Source: Hyphomonas sp.
GTDB lineage: Bacteria; Pseudomonadota; Alphaproteobacteria; Caulobacterales; Hyphomonadaceae
Direction of reading: 5' to 3'
Length of the DNA: 16,804 nucleotides
Assembly (NCBI GenBank): GCA_024743015.1
Contig: JANSXJ010000039.1
Span: forward strand, 1-16,804
The position numbers and the translations under genes are program-made. The notes beneath the pieces are model-generated. The model was given only the letters and a program-made list of their open reading frames with translations. It searched no databases and was not told the origin of the DNA. Shown here piece by piece: positions 1-7,287 of this stretch; position 1 is the first letter of the stretch, and each line of letters starts with the position of its first letter.

Positions 1-513
1 ATGACCCACAATATCGGCAAGCGATGGATCGATGAGGGCAAGCGAGGGAACGTCATCTCCATCCTGACGACCTGGATCTGGAACGGCGGACCGTTTGTCG
101 TTCCGTCCGCAATGTCGAAGTCAGCCGTCAATACGATGACCCAGTCCCTCGCGGTTGAGTGGGGCCGGTATGGGCTGAGGTTTAACGCCATAGCGCCTGG
201 TCCGTTTCCGACTGAAGGTATGACGAAGCGTCTCGCACCGCAGGCTGAAACGACTGAGGATATGGACCGTGATGGTCGAAATCCGATGGGCCGGATCGGT
301 AAGATGCATGAGCTCGTGAACCTCGCTGTCTTCCTAATGGGGCCAGGCGCGGAATATGTGAACGGCCAGACCATCGCCATTGACGGGGCGGCTTATAACG
401 CGACAGGTGGAAACTTCTCAGGCCTCGCACAATGGGGCGACGCCGAGTGGCAGGCCGCGCGCGACGCGATTGAGGCCACCAATGCTAAAGACAAAGCCAA
501 GCGCACGGTTTAA
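1..513 (+). CDS. 2,4-dienoyl-CoA reductase-like SDR, 5'-truncated by window edge
   Basis: This is the C-terminal 170 residues of a short-chain dehydrogenase/reductase. The N-terminal Rossmann part with the glycine-rich nucleotide motif is missing, so the ATG at position 1 is an internal Met and the gene starts upstream of the window. The stretches FVVPSAMSK (32-40), SLAVEWGRYGLRFNAIAPGP and the C-terminal GNFSGLAQW...EWQAARD follow, from memory, the mitochondrial/bacterial 2,4-dienoyl-CoA reductase (DECR1) family, which uses NADPH to reduce 2,4-dienoyl-CoA during unsaturated fatty acid oxidation. By ungapped alignment to human DECR1 (Tyr199, Ser210, Lys214) the Ser and Lys are kept as S36 and K40, but the catalytic Tyr position holds W25. 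The next gene starts 33 bases downstream on the same strand and is another SDR, so the two are probably cotranscribed. Family assignment is firm, the exact substrate is not. Confidence 0.85.
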   Translation: MTHNIGKRWIDEGKRGNVISILTTWIWNGGPFVVPSAMSKSAVNTMTQSLAVEWGRYGLRFNAIAPGPFPTEGMTKRLAPQAETTEDMDRDGRNPMGRIGKMHELVNLAVFLMGPGAEYVNGQTIAIDGAAYNATGGNFSGLAQWGDAEWQAARDAIEATNAKDKAKRTV

Positions 514-546
514 GCGCCGTTCAGATAATCAATTTGGAGAAAGACG

Positions 547-1317
547 ATGACGGATCGGTTTGATCTAACCGGGCGGATTGCGCTTGTGACAGGCGCATCC
601 AGCGGGCTTGGAAAACACTTTGCGAGTGTCCTGGCTGAAGCTGGCGCCAAAGTGGTGCTCGCGGCGCGCCGGATGGAGCGGCTCGAAGCATTGGCCGGAG
701 AGATTGAAGCCAAAGGCGGTGAAGCACTCGCCGTGTCCATGGACGTCACAAAAGCAGACACGATACAGGCCGCGCTTGAGGCGACTGTCGAACGATTTGG
801 CGGCCCTGCAGACGTCATCGTCAATAATTCAGGCCTCAGCCGCGAGGGCTTTTTTACCAATATGGAAGAAGACGATTTCGATTTGGTCATGGATACCAAC
901 ACCAAAGGGGTCTGGCTCGTCGCGCGGACATTTGCCGGGGCGCTTGTCAAAGCAGGGAAACCGGGCAGCATGATCAATATCGCCTCTGTCGCGGGTCGGC
1001 GCGTGGGGTATACGATGACGGCTTATTGCGCCTCGAAAGCCGCGTGCGAACACATGACCCGAAATATGGCGATCGAGATGGCGCGCTACGGTGTCCGGGT
1101 GAACGCGATCGCCCCTGGCTATTTCGAGACCGAGATCAATGATGAATTCCTCAACTCAGACGAGGGCGAAAAGATGCGCAAACGCATTCCGATGCGCCGG
1201 TTTGGGGAGCATGAGGAATTGTCCGGACCCTTACTGCTTCTAGCGTCAGATGCGGGCAGCTTCATGACGGGCAGCACAATCGTGGTCGACGGAGGCCATA
1301 TGTGGAATTCGCTCTAG
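547..1317 (+). CDS. SDR family oxidoreductase (FabG-like)
   Basis: A complete 256-residue classical short-chain dehydrogenase of normal family length. The NAD(P)-binding motif TGASSGLG is at residues 15-22, the structural NNSG near residue 92, the catalytic Ser at S147, and the catalytic YxxxK at Y160-K164 (YCASK). The C-terminal part, with GPLLLLASDAGSFMTGSTIVVDGG, is the usual SDR end segment. The ATG is preceded by a good ribosome binding site (GGAGA about 6 bases upstream). It lies 33 bases after the dienoyl-CoA reductase-like gene, which suggests one transcript and a shared acyl-CoA or related carbonyl substrate, but that is inference. The family contains 3-oxoacyl-ACP reductases, hydroxyacyl-CoA dehydrogenases and many other enzymes; the sequence alone does not choose between them. 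Confidence 0.9.
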   Translation: MTDRFDLTGRIALVTGASSGLGKHFASVLAEAGAKVVLAARRMERLEALAGEIEAKGGEALAVSMDVTKADTIQAALEATVERFGGPADVIVNNSGLSREGFFTNMEEDDFDLVMDTNTKGVWLVARTFAGALVKAGKPGSMINIASVAGRRVGYTMTAYCASKAACEHMTRNMAIEMARYGVRVNAIAPGYFETEINDEFLNSDEGEKMRKRIPMRRFGEHEELSGPLLLLASDAGSFMTGSTIVVDGGHMWNSL

Positions 1318-1377
1318 CGAATCAGCGCCCGAATTTCGTCACAGCATCTTAAGATCGCATTAGCCGTTCTGAGATTA

Positions 1378-1403
1378 GATCGTCCTTTGTAGAGGAGACG
1401 ATC
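1378..1403 (+). promoter_or_regulatory. Hairpin enclosing the ribosome binding site of the 88-aa gene
   Basis: A perfect 7-base inverted repeat, GATCGTC (1378-1384) and GACGATC (1397-1403), flanks a 12-base loop that contains most of the Shine-Dalgarno sequence AGAGGAG and ends one base before the ATG at 1405. In RNA this could partly hide the ribosome binding site; as DNA it could be a protein operator. The stem is seen directly; any regulatory role is inference. Confidence 0.4.
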
Positions 1404-1404
1404 C

Positions 1405-1671
1405 ATGGCGGCGAAGCGTAAACCCGAACTGCACTATACCGGTGACGCAAAAATGAAGGCGGCTGCGCTGAAAACGAGCGCCAAAGTGAAGCCTGTACAG
1501 CCAGACGAAGACGCAGCACCGGTCCCGTCACCAGCAAAGCAGCTGCAGGACCAGCTGGAAGCGCATTACCAGCCGCTCAGCCAGCGTATGTCCGTTATAC
1601 TGGTCTCGCTTCTTGTAGGATTTGCGTTTATCGGCGGTTGGCTTGGCGGAACCGGTGGTGGGCTCGTCTGA
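1405..1671 (+). CDS. Small single-pass membrane protein, unknown function
   Basis: An 88-residue protein I do not recognise. Residues 1-30 are basic and Lys/Ala-rich, residues 31-60 are Pro/Gln/Glu-containing and probably disordered or helical, and residues about 62-80 (starting SVILVSLLVGFAFIGGWL) form one hydrophobic segment, followed by a Gly-rich end (GGTGGG). The likely topology is a C-terminal membrane anchor with the basic N-terminus in the cytoplasm. A strong Shine-Dalgarno sequence (AGAGGAG) sits about 7 bases before the ATG, inside a 7-bp inverted repeat. It is separated by 87 bases from the upstream SDR and by 66 bases from galU, so it may be read with galU. Codon choice resembles its neighbours, which supports it being real. 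Confidence 0.65.
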   Translation: MAAKRKPELHYTGDAKMKAAALKTSAKVKPVQPDEDAAPVPSPAKQLQDQLEAHYQPLSQRMSVILVSLLVGFAFIGGWLGGTGGGLV

Positions 1672-1737
1672 AACAGCGATGGTTTTTGGCACAAATCTCG
1701 CTAGACAAGCCACCAAACGATTTCGGAGCTTCAGATC

Positions 1738-2604
1738 ATGACAATTCGCAAAGCCGTGCTGCCCGTCGCTGGATTTGGGACGCGCGTTCTGCCCGCCACA
1801 AAGGCCATTCCAAAAGAGATGCTACCGGTTGTCGACCGACCCGCACTGCAATACGTCGTCGATGAAGCCATCGAAGCCGGCATCGAGCATATCGTATTCG
1901 TGACCGGACGCGGCAAGGGTGCCATCGAAGACTATTTCGACTTGTCATTCGAGCTTGAGACCAACCTGCGCGGCAAGGCCAGCAAAGCTGATATCCTAGC
2001 CGAAGTGGAAAAGACCCGTCTGCCTGCAGGCGGCGCGAGCTTTACGCGTCAGCAGGAGGCCCTCGGTCTTGGTCATGCGATCTGGTGTGCTCGCGACATT
2101 ATCGGCGATGAGCCGTTCGCGATTCTCCTGCCGGATGTGATTGTGAAGGCGAAGCAGTCCTGCCTCTCTCAAATGGTTGATGCTTACAACAAGGTTGGCG
2201 GCAATATCATCGCCGTGGACCCTGTACCGGAAGAGCGTGTTTCATCCTATGGCGTCATTTCGCCAAAGGGCGAGCGCGATGGCCGTCTGATCGAAATGAG
2301 TGGCATGGTTGAAAAACCACCGCGCGAAGAAGCTCCCTCCAATCTTGCGATTACGGGCCGCTACATACTGCAGCCTGAAATCTTTGGTCTGCTTTCCGAT
2401 CAAGGCGCGGGCGCCGGCGGCGAAATCCAGCTCACGGATTCGATGGCGAGACTGATGGAGATGCAGAGCTTCTTCGCGTATGAATTTGAAGGCGCGCCTT
2501 ATGATTGTGGCTCCAAGCTCGGCTATTTTGAGGCCGTTCTGGCGCACGCCCTGGATCATCCGGAAATCGCGGATGGCGCTCGTGATCTGATCGCCAAGCT
2601 GTAA
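1738..2604 (+). CDS. galU: UTP--glucose-1-phosphate uridylyltransferase
   Basis: A full-length 288-residue nucleotidyltransferase that makes UDP-glucose from UTP and glucose 1-phosphate in the cytoplasm, for lipopolysaccharide, exopolysaccharide and other envelope glycans. The N-terminal nucleotide-binding signature GFGTRVLPATKAIPKEMLP is at residues 12-30, followed by the typical family segments LPDVIV, MVEKP, GAGGEIQLTDS and APYDCGSKLGY near residues 255-270. The length matches bacterial GalU. The ATG is preceded by GGAG about 9 bases upstream. It is followed 36 bases later by the dehydratase gene on the same strand; there is no functional link that I know of between them. Related RfbA-type or GlmU-type enzymes differ in these motifs, so the call is firm. 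Confidence 0.97.
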   Translation: MTIRKAVLPVAGFGTRVLPATKAIPKEMLPVVDRPALQYVVDEAIEAGIEHIVFVTGRGKGAIEDYFDLSFELETNLRGKASKADILAEVEKTRLPAGGASFTRQQEALGLGHAIWCARDIIGDEPFAILLPDVIVKAKQSCLSQMVDAYNKVGGNIIAVDPVPEERVSSYGVISPKGERDGRLIEMSGMVEKPPREEAPSNLAITGRYILQPEIFGLLSDQGAGAGGEIQLTDSMARLMEMQSFFAYEFEGAPYDCGSKLGYFEAVLAHALDHPEIADGARDLIAKL

Positions 2605-2640
2605 GTTGACCCTGTTGGATACCTAAGGTAGCGCCAGCAT

Positions 2641-3630
2641 ATGAAGGTCAAACTACCGTCAGTTCGTGATGTCTTGGCCGCTCGCAAGCGGATCCGTGAC
2701 CATGTCGAAACCACGCCGCTTCTAACCTCGTCGGTGATCGATAATATCGCGGGTGCGAAAGTTCTGATCAAAGCTGAGTGCTTGCAACAGACCGGAAGCT
2801 TCAAGCTCCGCGGCGCAACCAATCGACTGCTTCAAATCCCCAAGAAAAAGCGGGACGGCGGCGTTGTTGCGTTCTCGTCGGGCAATCACGCACAAGGGGT
2901 AGCCCGGGCGGCGAAGCGTCTGGGCATGCCGGCACTGATCGTAATGCCCTCCGATGCGCCTTCAGTGAAAACCGAAGGGGTTGAAGCGGATGGTGCTGAA
3001 GTTCGCCTGTATGACCGCAATGCTGAGAACCGCGAGGAGATCGCAGCGAGCATCGCTAACGAGCGTGGAGCGGTGCTGGTCCCGAGTTTCGATGATCCGA
3101 TGATCATCGCCGGACAGGGCACGCTTGGGCTGGAATTTGCCGAGCAGGTGAAATGTCGCGGCGAAGAACTGGACCACCTGATCTGCTGCACAGGCGGAGG
3201 CGGTCTGATCAGCGGTATCGCGTTGGCGCTTTCCAAGGTGAGCCCGGAAACGCAAATCTGGACTGCGGAACCTGAAGGCCATGAGGATTGGAAACGCTCG
3301 CTGGAGCAAGGGACGATCGTATCCAACCAGCCTGGAACGCGTTCCAGGTGCGACGCGATCCTGACGCCTCAACCTGGTGATTTGACCTGGGCTATTGGCT
3401 CCAAATTGCTGGCGGGTGGCTGCGCCATTTCGGATCAGCACGTTTTCGAAGCGATGCGGATCGCCTTTCGCCAATTGCGCATTGTGGTTGAACCTGGCGG
3501 CGCTGCGGCGCTTGCGGCGGCGATGTTCCGGCTTCCCGAAGCGGCAAAAGGAAAAACCGTGGGGGTCGTCCTCACGGGTGGCAATGTCGATCCACGTTTC
3601 TTCGCGGACGTGCTGAACCGAACGGCCTAG
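2641..3630 (+). CDS. Threonine/serine dehydratase, short PLP type without ACT domain
   Basis: A 329-residue fold-type II PLP enzyme that probably deaminates L-threonine to 2-oxobutanoate and ammonia (or serine to pyruvate). The PLP Schiff-base lysine is K55 in [10 protein letters not shown], the SGNHAQG substrate/cofactor loop is at residues 80-86, and the PLP phosphate cup TGGGGL is at 184-189. The C-terminal part has [12 protein letters not shown] and [10 protein letters not shown], where many relatives have Ser instead of Thr at the residue that contacts the PLP ring nitrogen. There is no C-terminal ACT regulatory domain, so it is of the short catabolic type (TdcB-like, also close to serine racemase) and is unlikely to be inhibited by isoleucine as biosynthetic IlvA is. 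The start ATG has AAGG about 12 bases upstream. Its stop codon overlaps that of smpB on the other strand. Confidence 0.9.
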   Translation: MKVKLPSVRDVLAARKRIRDHVETTPLLTSSVIDNIAGAKVLIKAECLQQTGSFKLRGATNRLLQIPKKKRDGGVVAFSSGNHAQGVARAAKRLGMPALIVMPSDAPSVKTEGVEADGAEVRLYDRNAENREEIAASIANERGAVLVPSFDDPMIIAGQGTLGLEFAEQVKCRGEELDHLICCTGGGGLISGIALALSKVSPETQIWTAEPEGHEDWKRSLEQGTIVSNQPGTRSRCDAILTPQPGDLTWAIGSKLLAGGCAISDQHVFEAMRIAFRQLRIVVEPGGAAALAAAMFRLPEAAKGKTVGVVLTGGNVDPRFFADVLNRTA

Positions 3631-4106
3631 TTTTCCTTCATCAGACGCGCTTTTTGGCGCTGCCAATCACGGTTGGCCGACGTCTCGCGCTTGTCATGCG
3701 CTTTCTTGCCGGTCGCGACTCCAATGAGCAGTTTAGCGATTCCGCGCTCGTTGAAATAGAGCTTCAGAGGCACGATGGTTCGTCCTGCGCGCTCCACCGC
3801 TTGAGCGAGTTTCCCTCGCTCGCGTTTCGATACGAGGAGCTTTCGCTTGCGGCGCGGTTCGTGATTGAACCTGTTGGCCCCTTCATAAGTTGGGATGTCC
3901 GAATTGATCAGCCAGAGTTCGCCTTCTTCGAGGGATGCATAGCTTTCGGCGATATTGGCTTTTCCGTTACGCAGCGACTTCACCTCGCTGCCGGTCAGCA
4001 TCATACCTGCCTCGAGTGTGTCTTCGACGGCGTAGTCGAACCGGGCGCGACGATTCTCCGCGACCAAGCCGTCGGAGCGGCCTTTGGTTTGGGATTTCTT
4101 TGCCAT
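3627..4106 (-). CDS. smpB: SsrA (tmRNA)-binding protein
   Basis: A 159-residue SmpB, the normal length, which binds tmRNA and brings it to stalled ribosomes for trans-translation. The N-terminal beta-barrel has the family segments [34 protein letters not shown] and GELWLIN; the central part has [10 protein letters not shown] and the basic C-terminal tail [25 protein letters not shown], which folds in the ribosomal A site. It lies only 4 bases after the stop of dapA on the same strand, so translation is probably coupled; its weak Shine-Dalgarno sequence (GGA) lies inside the end of dapA. It is convergent with the dehydratase gene, with a 4-base overlap in which the palindrome CTAG supplies both TAG codons. 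Confidence 0.97.
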   Translation of the reverse strand: MAKKSQTKGRSDGLVAENRRARFDYAVEDTLEAGMMLTGSEVKSLRNGKANIAESYASLEEGELWLINSDIPTYEGANRFNHEPRRKRKLLVSKRERGKLAQAVERAGRTIVPLKLYFNERGIAKLLIGVATGKKAHDKRETSANRDWQRQKARLMKEN

Positions 4107-4110
4107 GGGA

Positions 4111-4986
4111 CTAGTCCAGCCCAGCTGCGGACAGTGCTTCGTCGATCCGAACGCGCGTCTCCGCGTCTGGCATCACAATAGGTAAGCGAACCTCGTCGGA
4201 GCACACGCCCATCTTTGACAGCACATGTTTTGCTGGACCTGGCGATGGCGAAAAGAACATGGCACGATGGATATGGATCAGTCGCTGATCGAGCTCCTGC
4301 GCCTTGGCGAGGTCACCCGCATCAAAGGCGGCATGCATTTTAGCGCACAATTCCGGTGCGACATTGGCCGTCACTGAAATGCAGCCTGCGCCGCCCATGC
4401 CGCGGTGACCAAGGCTGGACGGATCTTCGCCGGATAGTTGAGTGAACTGTTCGCCCGCAGTCAGCGCTGTTTGCATGGAGACGCGGCCAAGATCGTTACT
4501 CGCATCCTTGATTCCGATGATATTGGGCAGCTTCGCCAATCGCCCGACAGTTTCCGGCAGCAGGTCAGACGCTGTGCGTGACGGCACATTGTACATGACG
4601 ATCGGCATTGAAACTGCATCATTCACCGCTCTGAAATGAGCCTCCAGTCCCGCCTGGTCCGGTTTGTTGTAATAGGGGCAGATGACCAGTGCAGCATCGG
4701 CACCGACCCGCTTGGCATGCTCGGTCAATTCAATGGCTTCCTGGGTCGAGTTTGATCCGGCCCCCGCAATCACAGGGACACGCCCGGCCGCGACCTGGAT
4801 GCACAGTTCGACGACTTCCCGATGTTCATCATGTGAGAGCGTCGCGGATTCTCCCGTGGTGCCGCACGGCACCAGCGCCGCAGACCCGCCGGCGATCTGC
4901 CGTTCTATCAGGTTTGCAAACGCATCGCGGTCAATGGCCCCGTTCTTGAATGGGGTTATCAACGCAGGAATAGAACCATGAAACAT
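4111..4986 (-). CDS. dapA: 4-hydroxy-tetrahydrodipicolinate synthase
   Basis: A 291-residue TIM-barrel lyase that condenses pyruvate with aspartate semialdehyde, the first committed step of the diaminopimelate/lysine pathway. The pyruvate-binding Schiff-base lysine is K160 (IIGIKDAS), the proton-relay tyrosine is Y132 (MYNVPSRT) with R137, and the conserved threonine pair is T43-T44 in [12 protein letters not shown]. The length and all key residues match E. coli DapA with a shift of one. It is the first gene of a dapA-smpB pair; the start codon lies 123 bases from the divergent lytic transglycosylase gene, so this gap should contain its promoter. Other members of the DapA superfamily (N-acetylneuraminate lyase, KDG aldolase) lack parts of this set, so the assignment is strong. 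Confidence 0.96.
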   Translation of the reverse strand: MFHGSIPALITPFKNGAIDRDAFANLIERQIAGGSAALVPCGTTGESATLSHDEHREVVELCIQVAAGRVPVIAGAGSNSTQEAIELTEHAKRVGADAALVICPYYNKPDQAGLEAHFRAVNDAVSMPIVMYNVPSRTASDLLPETVGRLAKLPNIIGIKDASNDLGRVSMQTALTAGEQFTQLSGEDPSSLGHRGMGGAGCISVTANVAPELCAKMHAAFDAGDLAKAQELDQRLIHIHRAMFFSPSPGPAKHVLSKMGVCSDEVRLPIVMPDAETRVRIDEALSAAGLD

Positions 4987-5108
4987 CTGTCAGATACACA
5001 CTTTTGGTTGAACCGGACCGCAAAAGGACCGAGTTTGGTCATATAGGGCCTATAAACCGGAATCAGAATGTATCAACGACAAGGTCGCTAGGGAATCAGT
5101 CAAAGCAT
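4987..5108. promoter_or_regulatory. Divergent dapA / transglycosylase intergenic region with a 13-base dyad
   Basis: This gap must hold the promoters of dapA (-) and the lytic transglycosylase (+). It contains a perfect inverted repeat TATAGG-G-CCTATA at 5042-5054, about 55 bases from both start codons, and a direct repeat GGACCG at 5015-5020 and 5026-5031 (one helical turn apart). The dyad could be an operator or overlap a -10 element. I cannot name a regulator. Confidence 0.4.
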
Positions 5109-7151
5109 ATGCGAAATCGACTTATCAGCCTGATTTTTTCATCTTTCACCGCCAGCTTGGTGATCAGCCAAGTGAGTGCCGCGCAAGTTGCGACCTCGCC
5201 AAGCCTCAAGCCGCAACTGGTTGCAGCCTCGGACGTTATCTCAACGCGTGACGCGGGATTGCTGCGTCTGGGCTTGCAGGCCGTAGATCGGGCCGACTGG
5301 TTCGAAGTACGGCAAGCTGAGTCTCAGCTTCGCGATTCTACGGCAAAGGATATTCTGACCTGGTATCGCGCCCGCCGCGACTGGCGCATGTCATTCGACG
5401 AAATGGACCGGGCGCTGACCCGGCTCGCGGGTTGGCCCGAAATCACCGAGATTCGCTCTCGCGCCGAAGAGGTCATGGAGCTGTCGTCGCTTGATGCTCG
5501 TGCCCGCGTGGAATGGTTTGAGAACCATGGCGGTGCGCGGAGTGGAGCGGGACACATCATCAATGCACGTGCGCTTGAAGCGCTTGGCCGCGATGACGAG
5601 GCCATGGTCGAGGTCCGCAAGGCCTGGCATGGACGTACGCTATCGAAAGAAGTCAGCCAAAAGACTTATGCGCGCTACAAAAACAAATTGACCCAGGACG
5701 ATCACCGCAAGCGTGTCGATTTCCTGCTCTGGACGCGGCAAACCACAGCCGCCGAGCGCATGAAATCTCTTCTGACGCCGGATTGGCGCGCTTTGCTGGA
5801 TGCACGCTCAAAGCTGATCCGCCGCGCTCGTGGAGTCGACGCGGCTGTTGATTCAGTTTCGTCGGAGCTACAATCCCATCCGGGTTTGATGTTTGATCGC
5901 GCAGAATGGCGTCGTCGAGCAAGACTGAAAGACCGGGTCACGCCTTTGCTACGCCAGATTGATGGTAACGCCGTTCCACCAGCGGGTCGCAGCCGGCTCT
6001 GGAAAGCCCGTCATCCGCAGGTCCGTGTCGCGCTAAAAGAGTCGGACTGGCAGCTTGCCTATGAATTGTCCGCTCCGCACGGGATGAGCTCAGGACGCGA
6101 TTTCGCCGAAGCGGAATGGACCGCGGGTTGGATCGCGCTCCGCCATCTGGACAATCCAGAACGCGCTTTGCAGCACTTTGAGTCTTTGGAGAAGGGCGTT
6201 TCCACTCCGATCAGCCTGTCGCGTGCCCATTACTGGAAAGGCCGCACACTTGAGGCGATGAATTTGGAAGAAGAAGCGCAGGCGGCTTATGCCGAGGCTG
6301 CACAATACCGATTCTCTTATTACGGTCAGCTCGCCGCTGAAAAAGCGATGCAGGGCACGATCGATCTCGCCGCGACGGTCACGATCACGGATGAAGACCG
6401 TGCAAACTTCCAATCGCGGTCGCTGGTTAAAGCGATGCGCTTGTTTGCTGAGAATGGCTGGGACGCGTCGTTCCGTAAGTTTGCCTATCATTTGGATGAT
6501 CAGTTGAACCGCTCGCAGGACTTTGAGCTGCTCGCGGAGCTTGGCCGAGAATATCATTATGCCGATATCGGTGTGCGCGGTGCGAAAGCCGGGCTCGCTA
6601 AAGGCGTCGTCGCGCCGGATGCAGCTTACCCGGTCGTAGAATATCCATTGCTGCGCGAACCGCAGGTTGAGCGCTCACTGATGCTGGCCCTTTCGCGTCA
6701 AGAAAGCGAGATGAACCCGGCCGCGATCAGTCACGCCAATGCGCGCGGACTGATGCAGTTCATCCCTCGCACCGCGCGCCTGGAAGCGCGGCGGCAAGGG
6801 CTGCCTTACCGTACGAGCTGGCTGACCGATGATCCAGGCTACAACATGACCCTGGGCGGCGCGCATCTCGATACGCTGCTGCGCCAGTTCAATGGCAGCT
6901 ACATCATGACCGCCGCCGCCTACAATGCTGGCGCCTCGCGTCCGCAACGCTGGATAGGTGAATACGGTGATCCACGCGCCGGGGAGGTTGACCCGGTCGA
7001 TTGGGTTGAATTCATTCCGTTCAGTGAGACCCGCAATTATGTTCAGCGAGTGCTCGAGAATACCCAAGTCTACCGTAACCGCCTGAGCGGTGAGCCAGAG
7101 GATATTCGACTGTCGGATGATCTGCAGCGCGGACGCTTCGGGAACAACTAG
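5109..7151 (+). CDS. slt: Secreted soluble lytic murein transglycosylase
   Basis: A 680-residue Slt70-type enzyme that cleaves the MurNAc-GlcNAc bond of peptidoglycan and leaves 1,6-anhydroMurNAc. The first 25 residues (MRNRLISLIFSSF...VSAAQ) are a Sec signal peptide with likely cleavage after VSA or VSAA, so it acts in the periplasm. Residues about 30-500 are an alpha-helical, TPR-like superhelix (for example ARAHYWKGRTLEAMN). The C-terminal catalytic SLT domain has LSRQESEMNP with the catalytic Glu at E532, then GLMQFIPRTA, AAAYNAGASRPQRW and FIPFSETRNYVQRV. I chose the ATG at 5109 because it starts the signal peptide; an in-frame TTG at 5004 would place 35 polar residues before it. It is divergent from dapA and convergent with uvrA. 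Confidence 0.93.
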   Translation: MRNRLISLIFSSFTASLVISQVSAAQVATSPSLKPQLVAASDVISTRDAGLLRLGLQAVDRADWFEVRQAESQLRDSTAKDILTWYRARRDWRMSFDEMDRALTRLAGWPEITEIRSRAEEVMELSSLDARARVEWFENHGGARSGAGHIINARALEALGRDDEAMVEVRKAWHGRTLSKEVSQKTYARYKNKLTQDDHRKRVDFLLWTRQTTAAERMKSLLTPDWRALLDARSKLIRRARGVDAAVDSVSSELQSHPGLMFDRAEWRRRARLKDRVTPLLRQIDGNAVPPAGRSRLWKARHPQVRVALKESDWQLAYELSAPHGMSSGRDFAEAEWTAGWIALRHLDNPERALQHFESLEKGVSTPISLSRAHYWKGRTLEAMNLEEEAQAAYAEAAQYRFSYYGQLAAEKAMQGTIDLAATVTITDEDRANFQSRSLVKAMRLFAENGWDASFRKFAYHLDDQLNRSQDFELLAELGREYHYADIGVRGAKAGLAKGVVAPDAAYPVVEYPLLREPQVERSLMLALSRQESEMNPAAISHANARGLMQFIPRTARLEARRQGLPYRTSWLTDDPGYNMTLGGAHLDTLLRQFNGSYIMTAAAYNAGASRPQRWIGEYGDPRAGEVDPVDWVEFIPFSETRNYVQRVLENTQVYRNRLSGEPEDIRLSDDLQRGRFGNN

Positions 7152-7173
7152 TCTTTCACCGATCGTGACCGAA

Positions 7174-7263
7174 GATACCTGCGCAGGCAGGTCTCCATAG
7201 ACGTAAATTCATTCATGCCTTGGCAGCACCTGTCATCGCTGGACACCTGCCTGTGCAGGTGTC
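7174..7263. repeat. REPIN-like inverted doublet between slt and uvrA
   Basis: Two copies of a 24-base unit face each other: 7174-7197 (core ACCTGCGCAGGCAGGT, 7177-7192) and 7240-7263 (core ACCTGCCTGTGCAGGT, 7245-7260). The second is the reverse complement of the first with three mismatches over 24 bases, and each core is itself nearly palindromic. The spacer is 42 bases. The layout matches a REP doublet (REPIN/BIME), usually found between convergent genes as here. It could also act as a two-way transcription terminator for slt and uvrA. Copies elsewhere in the genome cannot be seen from this window. Confidence 0.65.
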
Positions 7264-7287
7264 GTCGGATTTGGTCCAGACATGCGT

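Noticed and set aside
2962..3666. Long open frame opposite the threonine dehydratase
   Set aside because: It lies antisense to a gene with intact PLP-enzyme motifs and shows no family motif of its own.
5004..5108. Upstream in-frame TTG start for the lytic transglycosylase
   Set aside because: It would put 35 polar residues ahead of a clear signal peptide and run through the promoter region; the ATG at 5109 fits much better.
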